The translations under genes and the position numbers were made by a program. A DNA stretch of 64,000 nt, taken from positions 12,403,501-12,467,500 of the forward strand of contig NZ_CP069338.1 in the NCBI RefSeq assembly GCF_016859125.1. Direction: 5' to 3'. Under the pieces are notes generated by a model, which was not told the origin of the DNA, ran no database searches, and was given only the letters and a program-made list of their open reading frames with translations. Numbering within the stretch: the first letter of the stretch is position 1; each line of letters begins with the position of its first letter. The DNA comes from Archangium violaceum (GTDB taxonomy: Bacteria; Myxococcota; Myxococcia; Myxococcales; Myxococcaceae). Shown in pieces: positions 8,614-16,167 of this stretch.

Positions 8614-9168
8614 TCATTCCGCGCTGCCGCCAGGCGAGGGGCGGACGGCCACGGCGTCGACCTCGACGCGCACGCCCTCCGCGAACAGGCTCGACACGCC
8701 GATGAGCGCGCTGGCGGGAGGCCGCTCCATGGAGACGTAGCGGTCTCGCACCGCGCGAATCACGGGCAGCTCCGCCGGCTGGTAGTCGCGCACGTAGAGC
8801 GTGATGCGCACCAGGGACTCGGACCCCAGGCCCGCCGCGCGCAGCGTGTGATGCAGGGCGCGGAACGCCGCGTCCAGCTGGGCCTCGAGCCCACCGGTCT
8901 CCAGCGTGCCGTCCTCGCGCGTGGGGACGTGCCCGGACAGGAACACCGGCTGCCCGGCGCGTATCACCACGGCGGGCGAGATGCCGGGGATGCTCGGGCC
9001 CGGCGGGTGGATGAACTCCAGCATGTCCTGCCTCCTGTGTGCGCCCTGCGGCGCGGTGCAACCTGTCACGGCCACGGCCAGGAGCACCACCGCTCCGAAC
9101 CCCGGCCAGCTCCGTGTTCCGCCCGGCGCGCTCCTCCGCCCAGCGCCCTGCCCTCGCGCGGCGCTCAT
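8614..9168 (-). CDS. RidA/YjgF family protein with optional lipoprotein signal
   Basis: The C-terminal 136 residues, from MLEFIHPPGPSIPGISPAVV, form a complete RidA/YjgF-type domain, including VRITLYVRDYQ and the closing VRVEVDAVAV. RidA proteins deaminate reactive enamines or imines as small cytosolic trimers. Upstream in frame lies a hydrophobic segment ending AVAVTGC, which would make a lipoprotein. Two starts compete. The ATG at 9168 overlaps the upstream isochorismatase stop (ATGA). The ATG at 9024 has a textbook AGGAGG seven bases before it. Both forms may be made, one exported and one cytosolic. It forms an operon with the isochorismatase-like gene. Confidence 0.8.
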   Translation of the reverse strand: MSAARGQGAGRRSAPGGTRSWPGFGAVVLLAVAVTGCTAPQGAHRRQDMLEFIHPPGPSIPGISPAVVIRAGQPVFLSGHVPTREDGTLETGGLEAQLDAAFRALHHTLRAAGLGSESLVRITLYVRDYQPAELPVIRAVRDRYVSMERPPASALIGVSSLFAEGVRVEVDAVAVRPSPGGSAE

Positions 9169-9782
9169 GCCGCCCCCTGGAGGTGGGCCAGGAAGGCCGG
9201 GGTGGTGAGGGCCTCTCCGAAGTGGTGGACGACATGGGCAAGCACGTGCTCCCGCTGCGCCGCCGTGAAGGCCGCGCAGCCGTCGGACAGGAGCGTCACG
9301 GCATAGCCCAGGTCATGCGCCTGCCGGAGCGTGGACTCGATGCAGACGTGCAGCGCGAAGCCCGCCAGATAGAAGTGCGTGACTCCCTGGGCCCGCAGCA
9401 GCGCGTCCAGGTTGGAGTGCGCGAAGGCACTCGCGCCAATGCGCCCGGCGACGACGAGCTCCCCTTCCCGGGGCTCGAAGCCCTGCGCGAAGGCGGCGCC
9501 CGGCCCCTCCTTCTGCCAGGTGCCCGCGCGAGGGATGGCGCGGCGCAGGCCCATCAGTCCCGGGCCCAGCTCCGGGTAGCCCCGCTCGAACGGGCCGCAG
9601 GGGACGTGTACCACCCGGAGGCCCTGCCGCCGGGCCGCCTCCAGCGTCCGCTTCCCCGCCGCGATGGCTGCCTCCAACTGGGCCACGTCCTCGACGAGGC
9701 CGCGCAGCTTGCCGGCCGGGTGGAGCCACTCGTTCTGGAACTCCACCAGCACCAGCGCTTCCCGATTCCTCTCCACTTTCAT
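9165..9782 (-). CDS. Isochorismatase-family cysteine hydrolase
   Basis: A 205-residue soluble hydrolase with the isochorismatase/nicotinamidase fold. The nucleophile lies in YLAGFALHVCIESTLRQA. The usual acidic residue of the DxQNDF motif is Glu here (LVEFQNEW), and the usual catalytic Lys position carries Arg (VVAGRIGASAF). Either this is a known variant subfamily or the chemistry is altered. It heads a two-gene unit with RidA and sits downstream of a MerR-type regulator gene, with a TTGACGT-containing site just before its ATG. The substrate is probably a small amide or ester and cannot be named. Confidence 0.85.
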   Translation of the reverse strand: MKVERNREALVLVEFQNEWLHPAGKLRGLVEDVAQLEAAIAAGKRTLEAARRQGLRVVHVPCGPFERGYPELGPGLMGLRRAIPRAGTWQKEGPGAAFAQGFEPREGELVVAGRIGASAFAHSNLDALLRAQGVTHFYLAGFALHVCIESTLRQAHDLGYAVTLLSDGCAAFTAAQREHVLAHVVHHFGEALTTPAFLAHLQGAA

Positions 9783-9790
9783 CCTCCAAC

Positions 9791-9810
9791 GTCAACGTAA
9801 ACGTCAACTT
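9791..9810 (-). promoter_or_regulatory. TTGACGT-repeat site upstream of isochorismatase gene
   Basis: On the minus strand this reads AAGTTGACGTTTACGTTGAC, ending just before the short leader of the isochorismatase gene. It shares the core TTGACGTNNACGT with the palindrome in front of the merR-like gene (10273-10290). I infer a common binding site for that regulator. The position overlaps a plausible -35 hexamer (TTGACG). Confidence 0.5.
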
Positions 9811-9852
9811 AGGGCGTGCGGAAGGCCGCGGTCCGCTGCCGGCGCCCGCGCC

Positions 9853-10233
9853 CTACCCGCCCGCATTCGCCTTGCGCAGCAGCTCTTCCATCCGCTCGAT
9901 GTTGCTCAGGAGGTCCTTGCGGAAGCCCTTGAGCGCGGCCAGCTTCGAGTCCACCTCCTCCAGGTGCTTGTGGAGGATGGCGAGCACCTTCTCCTTGCCG
10001 CGGATGCCGGTGGGGTCCGAGAAGTAGAGGCCGATGACGCTCCGGATTTCCTCCAGGTCGAGCCCCAGCTTCTTGAGCGCGTCGATTTTTCGGAGCCGCT
10101 CGACGTCCTGCTGCGTGTAGCGGCGGAAGGCGCCGGGCGAACGGGGACTCTCCTCCATGAGTCCCATGGACTCATAGTAGCGGATGGTGCGCGGCGTGAC
10201 GCCCGCTTCCCTGGCCAGGTCTCCAATCCTCAT
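9853..10233 (-). CDS. MerR family transcriptional regulator
   Basis: A 126-residue MerR protein. The winged helix-turn-helix lies at residues 1-70 (MRIGDLAREAGVTPRTIRYY, GAFRRYTQQDVERLRKI) and a long dimerising coiled coil follows (KEKVLAILHKHLEEVDSKL). It has no cysteine cluster typical of metal-sensing MerR proteins, so the inducer is unknown. The start at 10233 has GAGGGTGAG immediately before it; the longer frame from 10638 is excluded. It lies upstream of, and on the same strand as, the isochorismatase/RidA unit and probably controls it and itself through the shared TTGACGT sites. Confidence 0.88.
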   Translation of the reverse strand: MRIGDLAREAGVTPRTIRYYESMGLMEESPRSPGAFRRYTQQDVERLRKIDALKKLGLDLEEIRSVIGLYFSDPTGIRGKEKVLAILHKHLEEVDSKLAALKGFRKDLLSNIERMEELLRKANAGG

Positions 10234-10272
10234 CTCACCCTCAAGCTGGGGCAGAGAATCCCACGTCTCAAC

Positions 10273-10290
10273 CTTGACGTCAACGTCAAG
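10273..10290. promoter_or_regulatory. Palindromic operator in front of the merR-like gene
   Basis: CTTGACGTCAACGTCAAG is an inverted repeat with 8-base arms around a CA centre, 40 bases upstream of the merR-like start. It contains TTGACG, a possible -35 element, so binding would overlap the promoter. Similar sequence precedes the isochorismatase gene (9791-9810). Autoregulation by the MerR protein is inferred. Confidence 0.6.
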
Positions 10291-10851
10291 TTTGAGCCCG
10301 CCGGCCGCGCCCGGAGGCCGGCCGCCTGCTCCGGCCTCGGCGCGTCGGGGGCACGGGCGGAGGAGCAGTGTCCTGGCCGGCGGTGCTCCTTCCACTCCAG
10401 CGGCGTGCGCCGCGCGACGGGCGCGCGGGAGAAGCCCGGCCCCTGGAATGGTGCTTCCGCGGTATGGCCACGCCGCAGCCGGTGCCCACGTACACGTTGC
10501 GCGCGTCCACGCTGATGCCGAAGGCGGAGGGCTTCTCGCGGTCCACCGGGCTGGCGCAGAAGCCGGACAGGGGGTGGCTGTGGCGGGGTGGAACCCGGTG
10601 GCGCCACCTGTGCCTACCCAAATTCGAGGGCTCACCATGCGCGCGTCAAAGCTGCGCCACGACGTGGCAAGCGGAGCGGGGGACCCGCGAAATGGGCCGG
10701 AGTGGTTGGAACTGGTCCTGAGCCACCCTCAGGCCCGCCGGTGGGGCAGCCCGCAGCCTGTGTGATATTCACACACCAACCTGCCCCAAGAGTGAAGCGG
10801 ACGCTCCATCAAGTCGCGAAATACTCGAACAGTTGTTACCGCGCACGCTTG

Positions 10852-10985
10852 TTGATGGAGATTTGGACCGGCTGGTTGATGGGCATCGACGAAGATGAGC
10901 GGGTCCGGAGCAGGCTGCTTGATGGACATCAACGAGGATGAGCGGACATGGAGCAGGCTCGGTGATGGAGCCATCATGTTGCATG
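10852..10985 (+). repeat. Imperfect direct repeats, 43-base period
   Basis: Units begin TTGATGG at 10852 (partial), 10876 and 10919, with TGATGG again at 10962. The two best units (10876-10918 and 10919-10961) share TTGATGG-CATC-ACGA-GATGAGCGG and GGAGCAGGCT at the same spacing. A 43-base period is not a multiple of three, so this is not a protein repeat. It sits in gene-free DNA between the MerR unit and an IS-type gene. Confidence 0.6.
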
Positions 10986-11227
10986 CGCGCGGGGAGGACA
11001 CGGCTGATGAGGGGCTGTGGCCAGGGCGAGTCCATCTGGTGCGCTGCTTCTGGCGTTGGGCTCGCACCGGCTTGGGGCCGACGGCCTCGGCGTATCGTTC
11101 AGGCCGTGGCACCGGCCGGTGCCGTCAGGCGCTCCCGCCAGCCAGGGGGCGGGCAGCGGCCGCAGACCGCGGAGCACGAGTCAGACTCCATGCCGTGAGG
11201 GTCGAGCGCATGTGCTGCCTCCGGTGA

Positions 11228-11257
11228 GGCCCTGTCGGCCCCAGGGCCGACAGGGCC
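11228..11257. terminator. Perfect 13-bp hairpin with CCAG loop
   Basis: GGCCCTGTCGGCC (11228-11240) pairs without mismatch with 11245-11257 around a four-base loop. There is no T-run on either side, so it is not a canonical intrinsic terminator. It lies about 100 bases beyond the 3' end of the zinc-ribbon gene at 11360-11995 and could be that gene's terminator, an IS end or a recombination structure. Confidence 0.45.
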
Positions 11258-11359
11258 TGGGGGCAGGGCATACCTCCAGCGTGCCCGGCCGGGAGCGGAC
11301 CGGGAAGGGGACTTGTCGGGTGGGTGAAGCTGTCGAGCCCTGGGCCTGGGGCCTGTCCC

Positions 11360-11995
11360 TCACTGAGCGCGCGCGGCGCCCATGAACGCCAGCACACTCA
11401 GCGGTGGGGAGGGAGCGGCGGGCGGGGCGTAGCCGGCCACGACGCTGGCGACGTGGGCGGCAGCCTGACGCGGGCGCCAGTGCGGCGGCCAGGGGCGCAT
11501 GGCGTGCACCTGTGCGAGCAGCTGCCCCTGGTGCACGGCCTGCAGCCAGCGCAGCGGCGTGCGCCAGCGCCCGGCTTCACTGGCGCCTGTGTGATTCCAG
11601 GGGTTGACCAGGCGGCGCACGGCTTCCAGCCCCATCCCCAGCAGCCCCCATAGCGCCAGGGCCCACGCCATGGCCGCCACCGAGTACAGCCGCCGCCACG
11701 TCACTTCCCAAGGCACCACCGTGCACGTGCCACCGCACGCCAGGCAGCGGTAGCGCCGCACCTGCACCACCCGCACCTGCGCCTGCTGCCCGGGTTGGGC
11801 AGGGCCTCGCACCTGACGGCTGCGCGTGCCATGCCCCTGCAACACCATGCCGCCCCCCACCGGCCGGCTGGCCGCTCCACACCTCGGGCATTGCCCCGGC
11901 CGTGCCGCTTCCACGCTCGGCAGGGCCTTTGCCCACCTGTCCACTCCCACCCGACTACGCACCAGCTGCTGACGGCCTGCTGTCTGCTTCTCCAT
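11360..11995 (-). CDS. Zinc-ribbon protein resembling IS-encoded DNA-binding proteins
   Basis: A 211-residue protein starting MEKQTAGRQQLVRSRVGVDR. A CPRCGAAS...RYRCLACGGTC pair of CxxC motifs (about residues 35-95) forms a zinc ribbon. A hydrophobic stretch (AAMAWALALWGLLGMG) and a C-terminal ALAFMGAAR-like end (VLAFMGAARAQ) follow. This layout matches short proteins encoded within some IS elements of myxobacteria that lack their own DDE domain. The start at 11995 has GAGGCG directly upstream; a longer low-complexity frame runs to 12082. It abuts the truncated ketosynthase fragment, so the element probably removed that gene's 5' part. The exact function is unknown. Confidence 0.55.
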   Translation of the reverse strand: MEKQTAGRQQLVRSRVGVDRWAKALPSVEAARPGQCPRCGAASRPVGGGMVLQGHGTRSRQVRGPAQPGQQAQVRVVQVRRYRCLACGGTCTVVPWEVTWRRLYSVAAMAWALALWGLLGMGLEAVRRLVNPWNHTGASEAGRWRTPLRWLQAVHQGQLLAQVHAMRPWPPHWRPRQAAAHVASVVAGYAPPAAPSPPLSVLAFMGAARAQ

Positions 11996-12236
11996 CGCCT
12001 CTGGCGGAGCCTGGGGCCTTGGCCTGTACCTGCCCCTGTTTCTCTTCCCCCTCCCTCGCCGGGCCGTCGGGGACGGCTTCATGCCGTTTCAGCTCCGCCC
12101 TCCTCGGCTCCTCCTACTTCGGCCGTCAGGCGCTGACCCGAACCTGTTGGGTGATGGGGCGCACCACGACCCGGGCCCCCTTTCCATCATCCAGTCGGTC
12201 CGATTCCGGGCCGATCTCCCCCATCTACGCTGCGCG

Positions 12237-12611
12237 GTAACACTCCGGGGCCTGGGCCTCGCCCAGGCCTGCCGCACGGCCTTTGCGGAAGGCAAGCTGG
12301 ACATGGCGGATGTAGACTTCCGTATCGCTGACGCTTCAGGAGAGGGCTATGGATTCAAGGAGCTTTCCCTGGCGCTCTCCAGGCTATTGAGGACGCGCAG
12401 AGAGACGATGCCACTGTGGCTTCCCGCAGAGTCCCTGGGCGAGATAGGCGCGGCTTCAGGCCTCGTGGCCCTGGCTTGGGCCTCCGTGGCCATGCGCCAC
12501 GGCTATGCGCCCGGGCCCCGGGCGCTCGTAACCACATCCGATGAAGCCGGAGGAAGAGCAGCGGCCGTCTTGCGCGGACCTGACACCTACACACCACGAG
12601 GGATGCCCTGA
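12237..12611 (+). pseudogene. C-terminal fragment of a second ketosynthase-like cassette gene
   Basis: The frame VTLRGLGLAQACRTAFAEGK ... GEIGAASGLVALAWASVAMR ... GPRALVTTSDEAGGRAAAVL aligns by eye with the C-terminal half of the ketosynthase-like gene at 3554-4624 (GEVGAASG, ARGPRALLWGSSEAGLRAAA). The N-terminal two thirds, including the GGIDSY region, is missing. The upstream boundary coincides with the zinc-ribbon IS-type gene. Its stop overlaps the next start (TGATG), preserving the cassette order. It is a remnant rather than a functional enzyme. Confidence 0.75.
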
Positions 12612-13793
12612 TGAAGGTATTTGCCAATGGCAATGAAGTCGCCTGTGCTGACGGGGACGGAAAGGTAGTGGCGGCCTTCCCAGACGTCTGCATGAGTCCT
12701 CCTCCCCCGCCAGCCGGGCCGGTGCCGGTGCCTTACCCGAATACTTCGTTCTCCCGGGACATGAAGCAGGGCACGAAGCGCGTAACGATTAATGGGAAGC
12801 CCGTCATGCTACGCGACCAATCGTTCTATGCCACCTCTCCTCTCGGGAACGAGGCGGCTACACGCAACTTTGGTGGCAGCCTAGTGACGCACACCATCAC
12901 CGGAAAGACATACTTCACCTCCTGGTCCATGGATGTGCTCATGGAAGGAAAAATGTCACCCGCCATATCGACCTCACCACCTCGAATCACGCAAGCTACC
13001 CGGGCTCTACCCCTCCGTACCCAAATCTTTCATCCAGTCAACTGCTGGCCCACCAGCGCATCAAGCTCAAGCAGTGCCCCTGCTGTGGAGAGCCGGGCTG
13101 CCCAGCAGCCTTCCGCGAAGGCGATGAGCCTCTGTCGCTCGAGGACTTCTACGGAGTGAATGAAAAGGACGAAAGGGGAAATCCCACGCCCAGAGCTAAA
13201 CGTCGCAGCGACATTTTGGCCACCATGCGCGCGATGAAGGAGAAAGAGTGCACCTGCGAAGGGCGAGTCTTCCCCACCCCGCCGTGCGACGTCTTTCGTG
13301 CTAAGGGTGTTGTTTCAACGGGCTCTATCGAAACTGCGTGGAAAGGCGAATTAGAGGACGCACGCACCGGCAAGCGTGTATCTATTTCCCTAGTCTATCA
13401 GGCGGAATTTCTTTCCAAGAATCCGGGCATCATCGAGCGATTTGTCGCCAGGAACCCTCGAGAGGAGCCACCACGCCGCAGCGGCGGATTCAAGAAAGTA
13501 GACCACCTCACCCCCAAGACTGCTGGAGGCTGCCCAATAAACCCAGGGAACCTTCAGCCGCATGACCTCCTATGCAAAGTCTGCAAGACCATCGACGACG
13601 TGTTCACTGCTTGGCAGGCGGACAAGCCTGAAGGGTTCCACGAGCGCTTCCGAAGCTCTGGTGCCAACAGGTCAAGGCTCAGAAGTATCTCCCCGCCATC
13701 TTGGATGAAGCCAAAAAAGCAATAGGCCTCACACGTCACGGACGCGAAAACCATGCCCCAAAGACGCCTGACATTCTACGAAAACAGACTTAA
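12611..13793 (+). pseudogene. Second DUF4150 (PAAR-like) toxin, two one-base frameshifts, nuclease-like C-terminus
   Basis: The first frame gives a DUF4150 domain (AAFPDVCMSPPPPPAGPVPV, GTKRVTINGKPVML, NFGGSLVTHTITGKTYF) up to DVLMEGK at 12952. There the normal continuation NVTRHIDLTTSNHAS lies in another frame, because a run of A has lost one base (GGAAAAATG). The new frame runs through KQCPCCGEPGCPAAF and the toxin part KVDHLTPKTAGGCPINPGN / LQPHDLLCKVCKTID, an HNH-like zinc nuclease pattern. Near 13645 a second one-base loss (CCC to CC) diverts the frame; its natural end LPKLWCQQVKAQKYL ... TPDILRKQT stops at 13791-13793. Expression would need both repairs. Real mutation versus assembly error cannot be decided here. 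Confidence 0.8.
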
Positions 13794-14631
13794 CCCCCAG
13801 AGAGACGGTTACTTTCCAGTCCCCACTCCCGCCAATCATCCAGAGCTGCTACGCAATGAGGATAGGAAGCTCTGGCTCCGCACTGAGGAAATCTTTGAAT
13901 TTCTCAAGGCTGGGCGCTTTGAGCACCTGCAGGAGATCTTGTCCATCTACCATTCCGCGAGAGATGGACTCCTTCGGGCCACCATTTGCACCCTTCTGGG
14001 GGACGCCGCCACCTTTGACTGTTTCCAGCAGATGCGCGAGGACCTCGAGAGAATGCAAAGGGCCGCGAGGGAGACGCGAACTCAGGATGCGATGTATGAC
14101 TATCGCGACATGGCTCTTGACTTCTGTGACGCATTCGCCACTTGGGGGCTTCTTGATGCCGTGCCTGTAATTGTAGACCACTACCTCACGCTTCGCAGCA
14201 ACAAGGTAACAGATATCCGACTGTTCCCGGCGCTATTATCAACGATAATGGAGCGAGAGGTGAGCATCATCTCAACGGAGCCGCCTGACGATGGCTTGGA
14301 GGAGTATTTGGGGCTCATCCTTCAACGCCATGAGGCTCTTTGCTCCCAATACGAAGGAGGAAATATTCTGCTATTCCAGGGTAAGCAGTCAGGCGTGAAG
14401 AGCTATGCCAACATTCTGGCGCACGATATGGACGAGGCGTGGCACTTGAAGCTCGAGCTTCGTCGCCGTTTTGAGGCATCAACTGGGATTGATTGTCACG
14501 ACATGTATGTAGATAAGGTCTTCCAGCCGCTCGCGGCGGCTCGGATTGCCGAGGCCTTGCTCAACAGCCCGGAGGCAGCGAAATACAAAGAGGGTGTTCG
14601 CTACTTCTTCGGCCACGAAATTCCGGATTGA
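13753..14631 (+). CDS. Probable immunity protein of the second DUF4150 cassette
   Basis: A 292-residue cytosolic, mostly helical protein starting MPQRRLTFYENRLNPQRDGY and ending with a conserved-looking block (RRRFEASTGIDC, then GVRYFFGHEIPD). Its place directly after the toxin, overlapping the repaired toxin end by about 40 bases, and its lower GC content point to immunity. From memory the C-terminal block resembles the Imm47-type immunity family, but I cannot confirm this. The gene is intact although its toxin is broken, the usual order of decay for such pairs. IS5-type sequence begins within 10 bases of its stop. Confidence 0.65.
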   Translation: MPQRRLTFYENRLNPQRDGYFPVPTPANHPELLRNEDRKLWLRTEEIFEFLKAGRFEHLQEILSIYHSARDGLLRATICTLLGDAATFDCFQQMREDLERMQRAARETRTQDAMYDYRDMALDFCDAFATWGLLDAVPVIVDHYLTLRSNKVTDIRLFPALLSTIMEREVSIISTEPPDDGLEEYLGLILQRHEALCSQYEGGNILLFQGKQSGVKSYANILAHDMDEAWHLKLELRRRFEASTGIDCHDMYVDKVFQPLAAARIAEALLNSPEAAKYKEGVRYFFGHEIPD

Positions 14632-14639
14632 AGCGCCTT

Positions 14640-15335
14640 TCAAAGCCAGTGCATGAGGGCATTGAAGAGAATGGTGCAACAGCCGAGTTGGAGGAGAGCG
14701 TAGTGGATGTCATCGCGCCGCTCATAGCGGATGGTGAGTCGGCGCATGCGGCGCAGCCATGCGCTCCGCCTTCCAGCGGTGACGTCCGAAGCGCTGGCAG
14801 GAGTCAATACCTCGGCGGGCGATGCGCGGCTGGATGTGACGCAGGCGCAGCCCTCGACGGATGAAGCGATGGTCATACGCCTTGTCGGCGTGAAGCCTGG
14901 CGGGGCGCTTGCGAGGGCGGCCCCGCGGACTCCTCACCGGGCGGATGCCGTCGAGCAGCGGCAGCGCTTCCTTGCAGTCGTTAACGTCGGCGGCCGTCAG
15001 CGACTGCGCCAGGGGCAGCCCCTGGCCGTCTACCACCAGGTGGTGCTTGGAGCCCTTCTTTCCCCTGTCCGTAGGATTCGGGCCGGTAAGAGGCCCCCCT
15101 TTTTTGCCGGCACGCTGAAGGAGTCCACAGCGGCACGGCTCCAGTCCAGGCAGCCCTTCTCTCCCAACTCGTCCGGCAACGTCTGCTGGAGGGCTTCCAG
15201 GACACCGGCCTGTGCCCATTCCCGCAGCCGTCGCCAGCACGCCACCCCACTGACACCAAATACCTCCTGGGGCAGCCACTCCCAGGGCAGGTCCGTCCGG
15301 AGGATGAAGAGGATGCCCCGCAGACAGGCACTCCC
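14640..15335 (-). pseudogene. IS5-family transposase remnant with -1 frameshift site
   Basis: Read on the minus strand, the protein starts mid-domain at CLRGILFILRTDLPWEWLPQ and continues WRRLREWAQAGVLEALQQTL ... DWSRAAVDSFSVPAKKGG. At 15105-15094 there is A6G6 (slippery A AAA AAG). The next part KGSKHHLVVDGQGLPLAQSL ... LHADKAYDHRFIRRGL is in the -1 frame, as in programmed IS5 frameshifting. A further break near 14765 shifts to the terminal AWLRRMRRLTIRYERR ... FNALMHWL. The N-terminal region is missing where IS91 sequence begins. The Asp residues (AAVDSF, ADKAYD) are recognisable, but the extra frameshift and missing 5' end mark a dead copy. Confidence 0.8.
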
Positions 15336-15612
15336 TCAAGCAGGTGCGGAGGAGGCGAGCGCGAGGCTTGAGGTAGCGGCCAGGAAGGAGCGGATGAAGG
15401 AGAGGACGCCGCGAGTGGATTGGGCAGAGTTGCTCAAAAGGACGTTCGACTTCGACGTGTTCGTCTGCTTGAGGTGTGGAGGCAGGCGGCGGGTGTTGGC
15501 GTACGTGAAGGGAGCAGGAGGGGTGAGAGCGATTCTGGAGCACCTGGGGTTGCCCACGGCGCGTGCGCACCTGGCCCCTGCGCGAGGGCCGCCCCAGCGC
15601 GCGTGGTGTTGA
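15336..15612 (+). pseudogene. C-terminal remnant of an IS91-family transposase (copy 1)
   Basis: The frame reads RVDWAELLKRTFDFDVFVCL, RCGGRRRVLAYVKG, GGVRAILEHLGLPT and LAPARGPP, then stops. This is the C-terminal signature of IS91-type rolling-circle transposases (WAELLRRTF...CPRCGGRRR). The catalytic tyrosine region is missing. Its 3' flank is duplicated at 21519-21837, so the shared segment includes the element's terminal sequence. It abuts the truncated IS5 copy, indicating nested or sequential insertions. Confidence 0.75.
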
Positions 15613-15752
15613 AGCTCAAGCCGCCACAGCCAGCCATGAGAGCCAGGCACCTGCCGCGCCCCTCCTGGGAATGCGGCTGGGCTGGGCAGGCGTGTGTCTG
15701 CTGGAGATGAATGGCTTCTGCGCCGGCTCGGCGTGCGGCTCATGGGCTCCCC
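15433..15752 (+). repeat. Dispersed direct repeat, copy 1 (IS91-type end)
   Basis: About 320 bases are repeated in the same orientation at 21519-21837. The copies differ mainly in the first 200 bases. They are nearly identical over the non-coding tail, which includes AAGCTCAAGCCGCCACAGCC and the terminal CTCGGCGTGCGGCTCATGGG. The repeat covers the end of the transposase gene plus the outer IS end. Confidence 0.85.
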
Positions 15753-15892
15753 CTCAGCGTCCCTCACCTCCCGCTCTGCTCCCGCCCTCTACGCCCAAGC
15801 GGGCTCCTGTCCTTCCTATGCTCCGCGCTGCCGACCTGCACACCGGCCACACGCCCTCAAGCTGCTGCATGCCGTTTCCTCTCCCTCCGAGT

Positions 15893-16160
15893 TTTGGTCT
15901 GGCCCGCCATGTCGTGCCGACCCTGAAGGTGACGGGGAGCAACATGGTACTTGGCGCTCCGGGCTACATGGCGCCGGAGCAGGTCTTCGGCCAATCCGAG
16001 ATTCCGCCCAGCGCCGACATCTTCTCCCTTGGCTGCGTGCTGTACGAATGCCTCATACGGCGCACGGGTGGAGTTGCTGGCGGACGGTTCTCTGGTGGTG
16101 ACGCTGGTTCCCGAGCGGGGCGCTGCCACGGACCAGGCTCCCGAAGCGCCTCGCGTCCTT
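15893..16160 (+). pseudogene. Fragment of a Ser/Thr protein kinase (PknK-like)
   Basis: From 15893 the frame reads FGLARHVVPTLKV, GAPGYMAPEQVFG and ADIFSLGCVLYECL, which are kinase subdomains VII (DFG-like), VIII (APE) and IX. At about 16064 the sense moves to another frame reading VELLADGSLVVTLVPERGAA, a phrase found after the kinase domain of large myxobacterial kinase-ATPase proteins. The catalytic HRD loop and N-lobe are absent and an internal deletion joins the two parts. It is a remnant lying between the IS91 end and the next secreted protein gene. Confidence 0.75.
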
Positions 16161-16167
16161 TCTCACC

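Larger units (their letters stand above)
10234..11359. other. 1.1-kb region of repeats and gene remnants
   Basis: No intact gene is visible. On the minus strand at about 10457-10561 a frame reads FCASPVDREKPSAFGISVDA and continues NVYVGTGCGVAIPR, which looks like one blade of a DxxNVYW-type beta-propeller lipoprotein, so a decayed fragment is likely. From 10852 there is a 43-base tandem-type repeat, and at 11228-11257 a perfect hairpin (listed separately). The rest shows nothing I can support. Confidence 0.4.

Noticed and set aside
12945-12960. A programmed -1 frameshift in the second DUF4150 toxin.
   Set aside because: The A5 run does not fit the X XXY YYZ rule, and a second independent one-base loss occurs downstream, so mutation or sequencing error is simpler.
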